Assembly: GCA_031769625.1 (NCBI GenBank)
Contig: JAUIMM010000637.1
Span: 2,457,501-2,521,500, forward strand
DNA length: 64,000 nucleotides
Direction: 5' to 3'
From: Taudactylus pleione
Lineage: Eukaryota; Chordata; Amphibia; Anura; Myobatrachidae
Shown here: positions 23,542-34,454 of the stretch, in pieces
Layout of the letters: each line of letters starts with the position of its first letter
Numbering within the stretch: position 1 is the stretch's first letter
Program-made: the position numbers and the translations under genes
The notes under the pieces: model-generated
What the model saw: only the letters and a program-made list of their open reading frames with translations
What the model was told of the DNA's origin: nothing
Database searches by the model: none

Positions 23542-23779
23542 TCACTAGAAAGTATTTCGGATGATAGGTACACGTTTCCTAGGACTATCAAAAAGCACAT
23601 ATAATGCACATAGACATTGACAAAACACACACAAAACATACATAAGAAAAATTTGGCGAAAATATTGTGTACCAATAAATAGAGAACAATAGTTCTCATG
23701 CAGGGTTTACCTCACATGAAACAAGTATCAATACATTGATACTCTGAACTAACAATATAAAGTATTGAGGTCCTTGTGT
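23542..23779 (+). repeat. Left arm of 238-bp inverted repeat
   Basis: Reads TCACTAGAAAGTATTTCGG through CATGCAGGGTTTACCTCACA to TTGAGGTCCTTGTG. It pairs with 24600-24836. Confidence 0.9.
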
Positions 23780-24559
23780 GTTTGTCTGCGAAGTGTGCAT
23801 GCAGGTAAACACAAAATGTGTATCAAGGGTATAAATAGTTATCTAATGGTGGCCAATAGGTTGTCATCTGAGATCACAGACATATACCTATATCATTCAA
23901 TTGGCAAAACAGTCCGAGTGTATGACCTCGGAAGGATATGGTAACATGCACCACTATTTCCGCGTGTCTAGTAGAGGCCAAATTTTGATGTAGATATAAC
24001 CAGAATTTTTGCCAGGTAGTAGCTTGGTCACCCACAGCACCACAAAGTATGTGTAAATCAAACTTACAAAGAAAATTAAGATGACACCATATAGATGTAC
24101 GCAATATATCTGTGGTGACTGCTACCAAAAACCAGGGAATTGCATCCCTTCTCATTAGATCCAAAATGGACTGTTTGTTAAGGTATAGAGATTGCTTTGT
24201 CCCAGAACACCGTTTTAACAGTGCTATATGGCCATAATCACTAAGCTACCATATTCATTAGTACAGTGTGATAGTTTTAAACAGCCAACAAATATGCCAA
24301 TCATCTGATAAATCATCTAGGGTCACAGACACCTGTAATTACCAAGAATTGCCATTTCTTGTTACAACCAAAGTTATTGCTGTGTTGTCATATTTATCTA
24401 TACAGAATAATGGCACACAACATAGTGAAACGTTATACAAGCAAAATAAGAACCCCCACAAAGATGATACTTTTACCCTTATAATACAAGCATTGAGGGA
24501 GAGGTGGTCGGCATGTGCACCCGCCTGACCAGGTCCATCTGTCATCACTGCTGCGCCGC

Positions 24560-24595
24560 TCGAGACGCGCGTTTCGTCTCTGGGGTTTGCTCACC
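24560..24595 (-). ncRNA. Hammerhead-like ribozyme remnant
   Basis: The minus strand shows the conserved 3' half CGAAACGCGCGTC (GAAA core and short stem III) preceded by a shortened GTGAGCAAACCCCAGAGA. An intact CTGATGA box is not present, so self-cleavage is unlikely. Based on motif recognition only. Confidence 0.4.
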
Positions 24596-24599
24596 CACG

Positions 24600-24836
24600 C
24601 ACAAGGACCTCAATACTTTATATTGTTAGATCAGAGTATCAATGTATGGATACTCGTTTCATGTGAGGTAAACCCTGCATGAGAACTATTGTTCTCTATT
24701 TATTGGTAAACAATATTTTCGCCTAATTTTTCTTATATATGTTTTGTGTGTGTTTTGTCAATGTCTATGTGAATTATATGTGCTTTTTGATGGTCCTAGG
24801 AAACGTGTACCTATCATCCGAAATACTTTCTAGTGA
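24600..24836 (-). repeat. Right arm of 238-bp inverted repeat
   Basis: Reverse complement of 23542-23779, starting CACAAGGACCTCAATAC and ending CGAAATACTTTCTAGTGA. Confidence 0.9.
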
Positions 24837-24914
24837 CATGTAAAATCTGTCAACGAGCATTCTATTTCTCTCTGATTTACTAGAGTGATAAAATAGTGAA
24901 GCAAATATACTAAT

Positions 24915-25336
24915 AGTGTTCACTCTAGCTCCGGCGCGAAGCAGGGCGCCGGAGCTAGAGAGGGCACGTTCGTGCGCGCGCCTCGACCGAGAAGGGTCGT
25001 GGTCATCGAAAAGGGGGCGTGCCTATAAGACGTGTCCCCTTTTCGTCACTCTTGGGGGCGTGCCCGGCACTTACGGACACGCCGGGCAGCCCCCAAGCCC
25101 TGCAGACAGGGAGAATAGATGCCGGGCGCATGCGTCCGGCGTCTATTTTCTGGCGGTGACTGGGTCACCGCACATTTCTTCACCCGCGGGACACTGCGAC
25201 CCGTGGGTAAAGACGGCTCCCGCAGGCTGTTAGGGCAGGGCGCTTTTTGCCCTCCTTCTGGAGGGCAGGGCACTTTTTGCCTTCCAGAAGGAGGGCAGGG
25301 CGCCGCGCCCCGCTAAAACAGCCTAGCGGAAACACT
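24915..25336. mobile_element. GC-rich non-autonomous element with 8-bp target duplication
   Basis: The ends are AGTGTTCACTCTAG (left) and CTAGCGGAAACACT (right), imperfect inverted repeats. They are flanked by ATACTAAT at 24907-24914 and 25337-25344. An 8-bp duplication suggests hAT (or P-like) transposition. The interior is very GC-rich and holds inverted GGAGGGCAGGGC..TTTTTGCC units near 25230-25310. No protein. Confidence 0.8.
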
Positions 25337-25446
25337 ATACTAATGCCCATTTAGTATTAACATCATTATACTCTTGCTCCAATATCACGAGAGGCATGAT
25401 ATTCATATTATTAAAGACTTGTAATAAATATTGCATGCAGATTTAT

Positions 25447-26290
25447 AGGGGTATTCAATATGGGTGCGATAACATTGTTTATTGCGTTAATATCACTGGT
25501 TTTAGTTTTACACCGTATTCAATTTCAAAGACTTATCGCAGTTTTGAAAAGTCTTTGATAAAAAACGGTGATAACTTTTCACCATTGAATAGGTGTCAAA
25601 AAAAGTGCAGAATTGGGGTTTAGGGATGCAGGCTTACAAAAAAAGCCTGCACCCCTGAGATTGACATTTAAAAAAGAACTGTGTCAAAAAAAGTTTAAAA
25701 AAAAAATAGGGACACCCCAAAAAAATAATAAAAAAATTGGGGTGCAAAAAAAAAAATGGGAAAAAATTGTTAAACAATAGGGAAATAGGTTCAGGGCTAT
25801 TCTGCAAGTATGCGGCAGGTGTTTCCTAGAATAGAATAATAGCGGCAGGTGCACAAATGCAGAATTTTTAAAAACTGACTTTAGGGACTTAAAAATATGC
25901 TAGTACCCATTTTCATGTACCCCAAATTTGATGGGACCACTTAAAAAAAACGAAAAAAATAACCTAAGTGCTCTTCTGCATCACTTCTTCAATGTCGGAA
26001 AAAAAACACCTGCTGCGGCTATTTAAATCCCCGACTTTCAATTAAAGGCTAAAACGGGGGTACCCATAGTGTTCCCCATGTTTTTACAACTTTAGGGGGG
26101 TCTTACAATTATTTTAAGCAAAAATTCGTAACTTTACGCAAATCCAACTTTGGAGTTTCCCATTTTCGTTAATTTTATTTTGAATACGGGGATAAGCGGG
26201 AGCGCGCACCATACCTTTACGCAGAGAAGAACTCCGATATGAAACGTTAACTTCGCCAGGGAAGTTAACCTTTCATATTGAATACCCCTC
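25447..26290. mobile_element. Palindromic MITE with AGGGGTATTCAATAT-type ends, copy 2
   Basis: Ends AGGGGTATTCAATATGGG and CATATTGAATACCCCT. The interior matches the copy at 10252-11118 nearly end to end (shared GCGGCAGGTGTTTCCTAGAA near 25813). Confidence 0.88.
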
Positions 26291-26357
26291 TTAGTTTGAT
26301 TTAAAGTATTTTGTAATCTCATTAACAAGCTGAACAATGATAATAAGGTAACTGAGA

Positions 26358-26818
26358 GGCCTATTCATCATCAGGGGCCGTAGGGCAACCGATGATGAAG
26401 TATTCACCTCGCCGCGAGGGATACTTAACACCGGAACAATTCATCATTGCTTAGGTGCGAGGACAGATGCTTTTCAGAGAAGTAGCTGCGTTACTAACCT
26501 GTCCCCACAGCCGGCTTCTGCGCATGTGTGGCCTAAGGACACGCATGTGCAAAGCTGCCGGGGAGTCAGTGAGGAGGCGGTGGAGCATTCCTGAAACTCC
26601 TTCCCATAGGAAGGAGCAGGGCTACGAGAACAAGCGCCATATGAAGATGGCGTTTGTTCTCGCATGCAAACTTCGAAAACTTTCAGCTTTTGGAGTTTGC
26701 TGAATATCAGGTGGTCCTATTCAGACCCCTGATGATGAATGGCCCGGTAACTTAATTATAAGGAAACTAACGTTTCCACATGGTTACCGGGCCATTTAAC
26801 GTATGATGAACAGGCCCC
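26358..26818. mobile_element. Palindromic MITE, related to the GGGGCCTATTCAT family
   Basis: Ends GAGGCCTATTCATCATC and GTATGATGAACAGGCCCC. Halves are mirrored around CTCCTTCCCATAGGAAGGAG at 26609. The interior differs from copies A to C, so it is a sister family. Confidence 0.8.
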
Positions 26819-27324
26819 AGAGAGAGTACAAAACACATGGTCATTCAATTTGTATATGCTTTGTTACTGGGCGTTTATATGTTATGCCAATTTATTGTGT
26901 GAGAATATCTCATTCTGCCATCTAATTTACAGTATATGTCTGTGTAGCTCAGCATGTGGGTTATTTGTTCACCCTAATGCCTATTTATGTGTGTGTGTCC
27001 CACTGTGTCAAGAAAAGAGGTAGGGATATGTGAGCCTCATACTCCATCTAGTCATAGTATTAACTATACCATATGATGCTACACTTCATCAAGCTAGCTG
27101 CAGCTGACAAAAAAAATGACCTGTATGTGTGTATGTTTTGATTGTGAGCCCAAATGGGATCAGGACAATTGTGAATTATTCAATATTTTCTATGTGGTGC
27201 TGCTGCTGCATAAATTATGCTAAAAAAAAAAATGACAGAAAACACATGGTTGCACCTTAATCTTGTTTTTTGTTAAATAAATTTTCAGCAAAAGAGGCAC
27301 ACATTTAATGTGTTCAATTAGGTA

Positions 27325-27970
27325 CAGGTTGAGTCTCCCATATCCGAAATACTCGGGACCAGGAGCATTTCGGTTTTCAGAATACCTGAGGCCGGGATCC
27401 GATGGGTGCTGTGGGAGTGTCACGGGAGGCCCAGCGGGAGTCGCGGATGGGGGGTCCGGCGGTGCCGCAGCGGATCCGGCCTGTGCCGCAGGTGTAACAG
27501 GAGCCTGGACGTATTGTGCATGGGGTCTGGCAGGTGTCAGAGGGATTTCCGGCAGGTGCTGTGCAAAGGGGTCCGGCGTTTGCTGCGGATGTAACAGGAG
27601 GCTGCAGGGGATCCAGCGGTTGTCACTGGGATTTCCGGTGAGTGCATTGGGTCCGGCGGGTGCTTCGGGTGTCACCGGTGGTCGGGCGTGTGCTGCGAGG
27701 ATGTCCGTCGGATGTCGCGGGGGTCCAGTGAGTGATGTGGTGTCTGGAGTGTGCCGTGGGGGAGATCCGGCATGTGGAGGAGAAGAAGAATAATCATCTT
27801 TTCCGGTGAGAGAATGCCTCTGAAGCCACACCCACCTTCTAGTCATTAGCCATTGACACTAGTGACGCCATGACGTCGGGTCACATCATGACGTCACGGC
27901 TGCCCCGAAATATTCTGGTTTTTGGAATATTTTGGTTTTTAGAATATACGGTTATGGGAGACTCAACCTG
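27325..27970. mobile_element. Tigger/pogo-like non-autonomous element
   Basis: TA-flanked ends CAGGTTGAGTCTCCCATATC and TATGGGAGACTCAACCTG are inverted. The subterminal CGAAATACTCGGGACCAG and repeated GGTTTTTNGAATAT phrases resemble Tigger-type pogo elements of vertebrates. The interior is GC-rich (GGATCCGGCGG..GTGCTG words). The long open frames seen there come from this composition. No transposase. Confidence 0.72.
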
Positions 27971-28235
27971 TAGTTAATTACTAGTCCCCTCAAGTAAAGA
28001 TTTTTTTTCCCAAAAGACTGGGATGACTAACTTATCTGCATTGATTAGTTGTATGAGTAACAAAAGAATTAGGTATGAATTAATGTCAAAGCCCGAAAGC
28101 CTTCCAGCCAGACATTCTATTTCCTTCCCAAATGGCTGTACTTTGGAGCAATTCCATGAGATATGCAAAACAATACCCCAATCTGTCCCAATTCTCCAGC
28201 AGGTGTTAGAATGGCTTGTTTTATACATGGCAGTT

Positions 28236-28967
28236 GATGTAATCAATGTGGGTTCTCTGAGCACTGGACCCACCTGAACTTCCAGATCCGAGATGAGAAC
28301 CGAGCTACTGTAGGCTCGGGTTTTCCCGCGAGATTTGGATCTCAAAATGAAGCAAAACATCATCCTCCCACTGTCAGATTATCGCTGGGTTTGGATTATA
28401 TAAAGGTCCCCGCGATCGGTGCCATTTTCACCCCGGCTGTGGAGAGAGAAGCTAGCAGATGTAATCAGTCACTGTCAGTCACTCAGTGTGTGTGTCCAGT
28501 CAGGGTCTTGGCCTGAAGGCTGCTGCTGTGTTGTCCATAAAGGGGCTTAGGCTGCAGTATATAAAAGGGGGCTTCCTTCAGTGGGTGCTGCAGCTGCTGT
28601 GTCACTTGTCCTGTCAATTGACTGTGGCTGATGCTTTTTTTTGTCCTGTCCATCAGGCTAGGGCTGCAGTCCATAAAGGGATGCTGTGTTGTCCAGGGGA
28701 GGGGGTGCTCTGTCAATTAGGGGTGCTCTTCCCCAGTTTAAAAGAAAAGTGCTTTTTTGTGTGTGTATGCGTTAGCAACCTAGCTGCGCTATTGTACGGT
28801 GTCACTGCCGCAGTTTATCATCGTATTTGTGACTCTGCAGGCGGTCTCGGCAGGGGTGCTTTGTTTTCCATCAAGGGGTGCCGTCTGTGTTGTTTATCAA
28901 GGGGCTGCTGCCTCATTCAGGGGTGCTCTTCCCCAGTGTGAAAAAAACAAAAGTGAAATAAAATTAA
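28236..28967 (+). mobile_element. hAT element with BED finger, 5' part
   Basis: The end region GTGGGTTCTCTGAG..GGACCCACCTGAAC is a diverged version of the AGAGATGAGCGG-type hAT end. A TATA box and a leader with GTCACTGTCAGTCACTCAG follow. The leader continues into a unit of about 285 bp (GTTAGCAACNTAGCTG…AAGTGAAATAAA) that is broken by the DIRS insertion and resumes at 34898. The BED-finger gene follows at 35717. Confidence 0.65.
28397..28404 (+). promoter_or_regulatory. TATA box of the hAT-like element
   Basis: TATATAAA followed by GGTCCCCGCGATCGGTGCCATT, where GC-rich leader sequence starts. The position fits a promoter for the BED-finger transposase. Motif only. Confidence 0.4.
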
Positions 28968-29135
28968 TTTCTACTTCAGGGTCCATAGGGTATCCACAGG
29001 ATACCTTGGGGTATAGGTGTGACGTCAGTCGCAGGGCACCAAAGAGTTAAGCTTTCAGCCTCCCAGGATGCACTAGGTCCCCCTCCTATACCCCGCCCCC
29101 GGGCCAAGGCACCTCAGTTTAGTTTGGTGCCCGGC
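28968..29135 (+). repeat. DIRS left inverted terminal repeat
   Basis: Begins TTTCTACTTCAGGGTCCATA. From GGTATAGGTGTGACGTCAGT to GGCACCTCAGTT it is the reverse complement of 34710-34820. Confidence 0.93.
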
Positions 29136-30053
29136 CGGAGTCGGGTGCACCTGTTGGAGTGGGGGCTAGAAGAGCCCCTGAAGCTTTTTCTTCATGCAGC
29201 TGTGGCTGCACATCTGGATGAACAGCATGGACAGTCAGTCCTGACGTCCATGCTGTCTTCCCTACACCCCGCCGGTACCAGAACGCCGGTACTGATCCGG
29301 GGATGCTGGTGGGCGTCTGGGGTCACAGCTAGCGGTGACCCCAGATGCTCCGGACCATGGCCGGATTCAAGGGGGACAGGTAAGCAGCGGGGTCCCGCGG
29401 TGGGTCCCCGCTGATCACATGGTCCAGAGTCCCCAGGCAGGGGGCTCCCTGGGGACTGGCTGCAGCGTGGAGCCAGGCGACCAACCTGCGCTTCCACTAC
29501 CCCCTGGGACAGCGGACCGCAGCAGAGCGGTAGCGCTGCGGCGTCCCAGGGGTTAAATGCATGCCAGGGGAGCGCGCCTTCCCTGTCTCACAGCCGGCGC
29601 CTCCCCCGCTGCACACAGCCCTCTCTGCATGCTGCCGACTGGTCCTGTGGCAGCGCTCCTCCCCCAGGCCAGCCTCCTCTCTGCTCCTCGGCGGCCATCT
29701 TCTCCAGAATGCATGGTGAACGCTGCTGGAAGCGCTGGACGGAAGCATCGTGGTCTGGGTCCCCCCGCATACCTCTCCTCCGCTGTGGTCAGGTCTGTGT
29801 ATGCAGCGCTGTGTCCTACCAGGCCCTGTGTCTGTGTAGTTGAGTGATCAGCGCTGTTAGTGCAGGAATTGTTATTTCTCTGCATTGTATGTGACTGTGC
29901 TAGCGCTGCTGCCTGTAACTTTTCTTCTCTAAACTGTCAGCTTTATTACTGTCCCTGTTCTTCTGCTAAAGCCCTTGCGGTGCGGTGCTGCAGGGTGGTC
30001 TCTCGCCTATTTAATACTTAATTGGTGAGAGAGGTCACATACGTGGTGCCATC

Positions 30054-31514
30054 ATGTCTGAAAGTGATTTTCCCCTCCGGCTACAGTGTACCACGTGCAA
30101 AGTACCGTTAGCGGAGGGGGAGGGTAGCGCGGAGGGCCTTTGCCGGCAGTGTTTGTCCATGGCGCGGCCTATTACGGTTACAGCACCGGTACAGGAGCCG
30201 CCCTGGGCTTGTTTCGCTCAGGCGTTAACAGCTTTAGTGGGCCAGTTAGCTCCGCAGCCCGCGTTTACTCCGATGGGTTTGTCCCAGCAGTCTGTGGTGT
30301 CGTCACCCGTGCAGGGGTTCCCACGACAATTGGTGGTACCCCACAGTCTCCCTATTTCCCCGCTCCCGGGTTCTCAGGAGCCAGCGTGGGTTAACTCCCT
30401 GACGAGTTCTGTACAGCACTTGTCGGATGTGTTGCAAGGGGAGTCTGTGATGCGGCCTCATAAAAGGCCGGTGGCGTCTCTGTCCGCTCCTTATGAGGAT
30501 GACGAAGGGACGTCTGATGATGGGGAGATTCTGGATCCTTACGATCAGGAACCTCTCCATACTAAGGACGCTGATGCTAAGTCCAAAGTATATATTCCTG
30601 GACTTATTCGGGCGGTCCGCACAGCCTTGGTGATTGAAGACGAAGTTCCCCCAGCGGCTAAATCTAAGTATGCCTTTTTCAAAGATGTGAAGGGCGATGC
30701 CACAGTCTTTCCTCTTTCGGGTCAGTTGGTGGACCATTTAGAGGAGGCGTGGAAACAACCTGGCAAAAGATACCAGCCGCAGAGACGCCTGGCGGTGGCT
30801 TATCCGTTCGCGGATAATTATTTTGCTAAGTGGGAATCCCCTCCACAGGTGGATTCTCACGTGACCCGTCTTGTCCGTAGTGCCACATTGCCGATGCCAT
30901 CCATGTCCTCCCTTAAGGATGCTACGGACCGCAAGGTAGAAATCTGCCTGAAGTCCGCTTATTCCCTTGCAGGGGGGGCAGCACGGCCGGCTATGGCCAT
31001 TTGCTGGGTTGCCAGAGCGATGGAGCGCTGGGCGGATTCATTAGAGGCTTCTTTTGAATCCGACTGTCCGGCCGAACAGGCGGAGTTGATTGGCAATCTC
31101 CGTGATTCGGCCACCTACATCAACGAGGCGGCTCTAGACATTAGTACTCTGGTGTCTAGAATTTCTTCAGCAGCGGTAGCTGCTCGTCGCACCTTGTGGC
31201 TGCGATCCTGGAAGGCGGACGCAGATTCCAAGAAAGGTCTGGAAGCGTTGCCGTTTACCGGAGAAGTTCTCTTCGGTCCGGATCTGGATAAGATTGTGGC
31301 CACGCTGGCGGCAGCCAAATCTGCTTGTCTCCCGTCGGCCGCTGCTCCTTCTGGTTCGGGACCATCGTCCTTTCGGTCATCTAGGGCCCAGGGCAGGCCC
31401 AAACCACAGTTGTTTCCTCGACAGGCTGGCCCTAAGAAATCGGTCAAGCCCCGGAAGCAGGCATGGAGTACCAGACGTCCGGCCCCCAAGCCAGATGACA
31501 AGCCTGCGGCCTGA
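30054..31514 (+). CDS. DIRS gag-like ORF1
   Basis: An intact 486-codon frame from ATG to TGA at the head of the DIRS element. It has a Cys-rich start, C-X2-C then C-X2-C in LQCTTCKVPL..GLCRQCLSM, a Pro-rich linker (residues 60-120), an acidic segment (DDEGTSDDGEILDP) and a helical middle (residues 200-400, with the AAVAARRTLWLRSW phrase typical of vertebrate DIRS gag). The basic C-terminus KPKPQLFPRQ..KKSVKPRKQ is probably RNA-binding. It should form the cytoplasmic particle that packages element RNA. The intact frame over 1.4 kb contrasts with the broken RT. Confidence 0.88.
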   Translation: MSESDFPLRLQCTTCKVPLAEGEGSAEGLCRQCLSMARPITVTAPVQEPPWACFAQALTALVGQLAPQPAFTPMGLSQQSVVSSPVQGFPRQLVVPHSLPISPLPGSQEPAWVNSLTSSVQHLSDVLQGESVMRPHKRPVASLSAPYEDDEGTSDDGEILDPYDQEPLHTKDADAKSKVYIPGLIRAVRTALVIEDEVPPAAKSKYAFFKDVKGDATVFPLSGQLVDHLEEAWKQPGKRYQPQRRLAVAYPFADNYFAKWESPPQVDSHVTRLVRSATLPMPSMSSLKDATDRKVEICLKSAYSLAGGAARPAMAICWVARAMERWADSLEASFESDCPAEQAELIGNLRDSATYINEAALDISTLVSRISSAAVAARRTLWLRSWKADADSKKGLEALPFTGEVLFGPDLDKIVATLAAAKSACLPSAAAPSGSGPSSFRSSRAQGRPKPQLFPRQAGPKKSVKPRKQAWSTRRPAPKPDDKPAA

Positions 31515-31539
31515 CGGTCCGGGCCTCCCTTTGGGGGAT

Positions 31540-33415
31540 CCCAGGGTGGGAGGCCGCCTGCTACAGTTCGCCCAGTGTTGGTCGACCACTACGACAGACA
31601 CTTGGGTTCTGGAGGTGGTTTCCCACGGATACGCCCTCCTTCCGGCACAGACCCCCGGCTCGCTTCTTCACCACGGGTCTCCCATCAGACCGGAACAAGG
31701 CTACGGAGCTGCGGAAGGTATTGCACACTATGCTCCAGGCTGGAGTTATAGTGCCTGTTCCATTCTCCCAGAGGGGCCAGGGTTTATATTCAAATCTATT
31801 TTTGGTACAGAAACCCAATGGGTCATATCGTCCGATTCTCAACCTCAAAGCACTCAACAAGTCTTTGCGGGTCCCGAAGTTTCGGATGGAGACCCTACGG
31901 TCCATCATTCTGGCGCTGGAACCTGGGGACTACTTGGTGTCATTGGACATACAGGACGCTTACCTGCATGTCCCTATTTTGCGCCATCAACAGTTCCTCA
32001 GGTTTGCAATCCGCAACGACCACTTCCAGTTTCGGGCGTTACCTTTTGGCCTGGCAACAGCACCACGTGTTTTCACCAAGGTGATGGCGGTCATGGCGGC
32101 TTCTCTGCGGCTGCAGGGAGTCCGCATGTTACCGTATTTGGACGACCTGTTATTGGTGGCAGGATCTCCAGAGCTCCTGTTACGCCACTTGGACCTGACC
32201 ATTGCACTGCTGCAACGGCACGGCTAGCTAATCAACTGGCAGAAGTCCACTCTAATCCCGTCTCGGAGGATTCTGCATCTTGGAGCCTTATTGGACTCGG
32301 GACAGCAAAGGATCTTCGTGACGGAGGACAAGATCTCTGCTTTACAGTCAAGGGTGCGCAGTTGCCTGCACAGCCGCCGGGTGTCCTTACACTCGGCGAT
32401 GAGGTTACTGGGCTCCATGGTGTCGGTGTTCGACATGGTGGAATACGCCCAGTTTCACTCCAGACCTCTGCAGCACCTGATCCTGTCCAAGTGAAACGGG
32501 CTGACTCAGTCTCTGAAGTCCCAGACGATTGTGCTCACCCAGGAGGTTCGCCTGTCCCTTGCGTGGTGGTTACAGACGACCCACCTCAACAAGGGACGTC
32601 CGTTCTGGGTTCCAAATTGGGTCCTGTTGACAACGGACGCCAGTCTTCGGGGCTGGTGAGCAGTTTCGGGTCCACACTTGTTCCAGGGCAGGTGGACGCC
32701 GACAGAAGTGGAGCTTCCAATAAATATCTTGGAACTCCGTGCGGTCTTCAATGCTCTCCAGCATGCACAGCGGTTTCTCCAGGGTCGCCCGGTGCAGGTC
32801 CAGTCAGACAACGCTACCACCGTGGCCTACATAAACAGGCAAGGAGGAACTCGCAGTCGGGCGGCTCTCGTAGAGGTCTCTCGGATCCTGGTTTGGGCGG
32901 AGCGCAATCTTCCGGCCATATCAGCGGTCTTCATCCCGGGAGTGCTAAATTGGGAGGCGGACTTTCTAAGTCACCAGGACGTTCATCCGGGGGAATGGTC
33001 CCTGCACCCGGACGTTTTTCAACTACTGGTGGACAGGTGGGGTCTTCCAGAAATCGACCTCATGGCGTCCCGGCACAACAACAAGTTGCCGGTGTACGGG
33101 TCTCGCACAAGAGACGAAGGGGCGTCTCTGGTGGATGCTCTGTCCGTCCGGTGGACGTTCCGGTTCGCATACCTGTTCCCTCCGGTCTCCCTTCTTCCAC
33201 GGGTAATCCGGAAATTCAAACAGGAAGGAGGGACGCTCCTGTTGATAGCTCCCGCGTGGCCCAGACGGCACTGGTTCTCAGACCTTCAGGGTCTGTCCGC
33301 GGACAGTCCTCTGCGGTTGCCGCTACGACCGGACCTTCTGTCTCAGGGTCCTTGCCTTCACCCGGACCTGACTCGGCTGTCTTTGACGGCGTGGCTGTTG
33401 AGACGGCCATGCTGA
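31540..33415 (+). pseudogene. DIRS RT-RNase H-methyltransferase, broken
   Basis: RT begins in one frame (VGGRLLQFAQCW, near 31552) and shifts to another near 31630-31650. The rest is QAGVIVPVPFSQRGQGLYSN, SLDIQDAYLHVPI, PFGLATAPRVFTK and the active-site YLDD (about 32134). RNase H follows (LTTDASLRGW, INILELRAVFNALQHA, VQSDNATTVAYINRQGG), then the DIRS methyltransferase-like domain (WGLPEIDLMASRHNNKLPVY, LLLIAPAWPRRHWF). In-frame stops at 32225, 32492 and 32657 and the frameshift would abolish function. The stop positions are where Trp, Trp and Gly are usual. Confidence 0.9.
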
Positions 33416-34431
33416 GGTCCCGGGGGTTTTCCAGCTCTGTGGTGCGTACCATGTTACGAGCTCGGAAACCGTCTTCCGCGAGGATATACCATCGCGTGTG
33501 GCATACGTTCTTCCAGTGGTGTCGACCGAGAGGTTATGCACCGCGGGAGTTTCGTCTGTCTCGGACTCTCGCCTTCCTGCAAGCGGGACTAGATCATGGG
33601 CTTCGCCTTGCTTCTTTGAAGGTACAGGTTTCGGCCCTATCTGTCTGGTTTCACCGTAGGATTGCTACAATCCCGGATGTGCGCACCTTTATGCAGGGTG
33701 TTCTCCGCATTCAGCCGCCCTTTGTTCCACCTGTGGCGCCTTGGGATTTGGCTGTGGTCCTGAGGGCTCTCCAAGGACCGCCGTTTGAACCACTGGGCTC
33801 AGTGGATCTTAAATGGCTAACAGCTAAGACTGTTTTCCTTCTGGCCATTGCTTCGGCCAGACGTGTTTCTGAGTTAGGGGCTCTTTCTTGTAGACCCCCT
33901 TTCTTGGTTTTTTATGGGAACAGGGCAGTACTCCGCACTCGGCCCGAGTTTCTTCCCAAAGTTGTTTCCCAGTTTCATGTTAACGAGGAAATAGTTGTTC
34001 CGGCCTTTAACTCACCGGGTCTTTCCGTGGGTGAGGCCTCTTTGGATGTTGTGCGGGCCTTAAGGACTTATGTTGACCGCACTTCTTCGTTTAGGAAGTC
34101 GGACGCTTTGTTTGTCCTCTATGGCTTCCGTAAAAAGGGTTGGCCTGCTTCAAAGCAAACTTTGGCAGCCTGGATCCGTATGGCTATTTCTGAAGCTTAT
34201 CTTCATGAAGGCCTACCGGTCCCTCCTTCTCTGAAGGCTCATTCCACTAGGTCTGTGGGTCCTTCGTGGGCAGCTCGACGTGGTGCCTCGGCAGTTCAGA
34301 TCTGCAAGGCTGCTACGTTGTCTTCTGTCCATACCTTCGTGAGGTACTACAGGTTTGACACCTTCGCCTCTCAGGATGCTTCCTTCGGGCGGCGGATTCT
34401 CCTTTCTGCACAGGAGCGTCCCCACCCTTAA
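33400..34431 (+). CDS. DIRS tyrosine recombinase
   Basis: Integrates the circular DIRS cDNA by strand exchange, in place of a DDE integrase. It occupies the last 340 codons of a frame that stays open from 31294. The core starts about RKPSSARIYHRVWHTFFQWC. Catalytic residues are Arg in IASARRVSELGAL (33855), the His-X-X-Arg of KAHSTRSVG (34233) and Tyr in TFVRYYRFDTF (34340). All appear intact, and the stop is TAA at 34429-34431, just before the internal complementary region. How it is translated is unclear, because its frame differs from that of most of the RT. Confidence 0.9.
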   Translation, partial: ETAMLRSRGFSSSVVRTMLRARKPSSARIYHRVWHTFFQWCRPRGYAPREFRLSRTLAFLQAGLDHGLRLASLKVQVSALSVWFHRRIATIPDVRTFMQGVLRIQPPFVPPVAPWDLAVVLRALQGPPFEPLGSVDLKWLTAKTVFLLAIASARRVSELGALSCRPPFLVFYGNRAVLRTRPEFLPKVVSQFHVNEEIVVPAFNSPGLSVGEASLDVVRALRTYVDRTSSFRKSDALFVLYGFRKKGWPASKQTLAAWIRMAISEAYLHEGLPVPPSLKAHSTRSVGPSWAARRGASAVQICKAATLSSVHTFVRYYRFDTFASQDASFGRRILLSAQERPHP

Positions 34432-34454
34432 AGGATACTGCTTTGGGACATCCC

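Larger units (their letters stand above)
23542..24836. mobile_element. Inverted-repeat element, probably Penelope-like pLTRs head to head
   Basis: Two arms of about 238 bp (23542-23779 and 24600-24836) are reverse complements with few differences, separated by 820 bp. The arm begins TCACTAGAAAGTATTTCGG. Just inside the right arm the minus strand reads GTGAGCAAACC..GACGAAACGCGCGTC, resembling a decayed type I hammerhead ribozyme of the kind known from Penelope-like elements. No protein is left. Assignment to Penelope is inference from this motif. Confidence 0.6.

Noticed and set aside
27308..27846. Long Gly/Ala or Pro-rich frames on both strands
   Set aside because: They lie inside the GC-rich interior of a Tigger-like element; composition explains the lack of stops.
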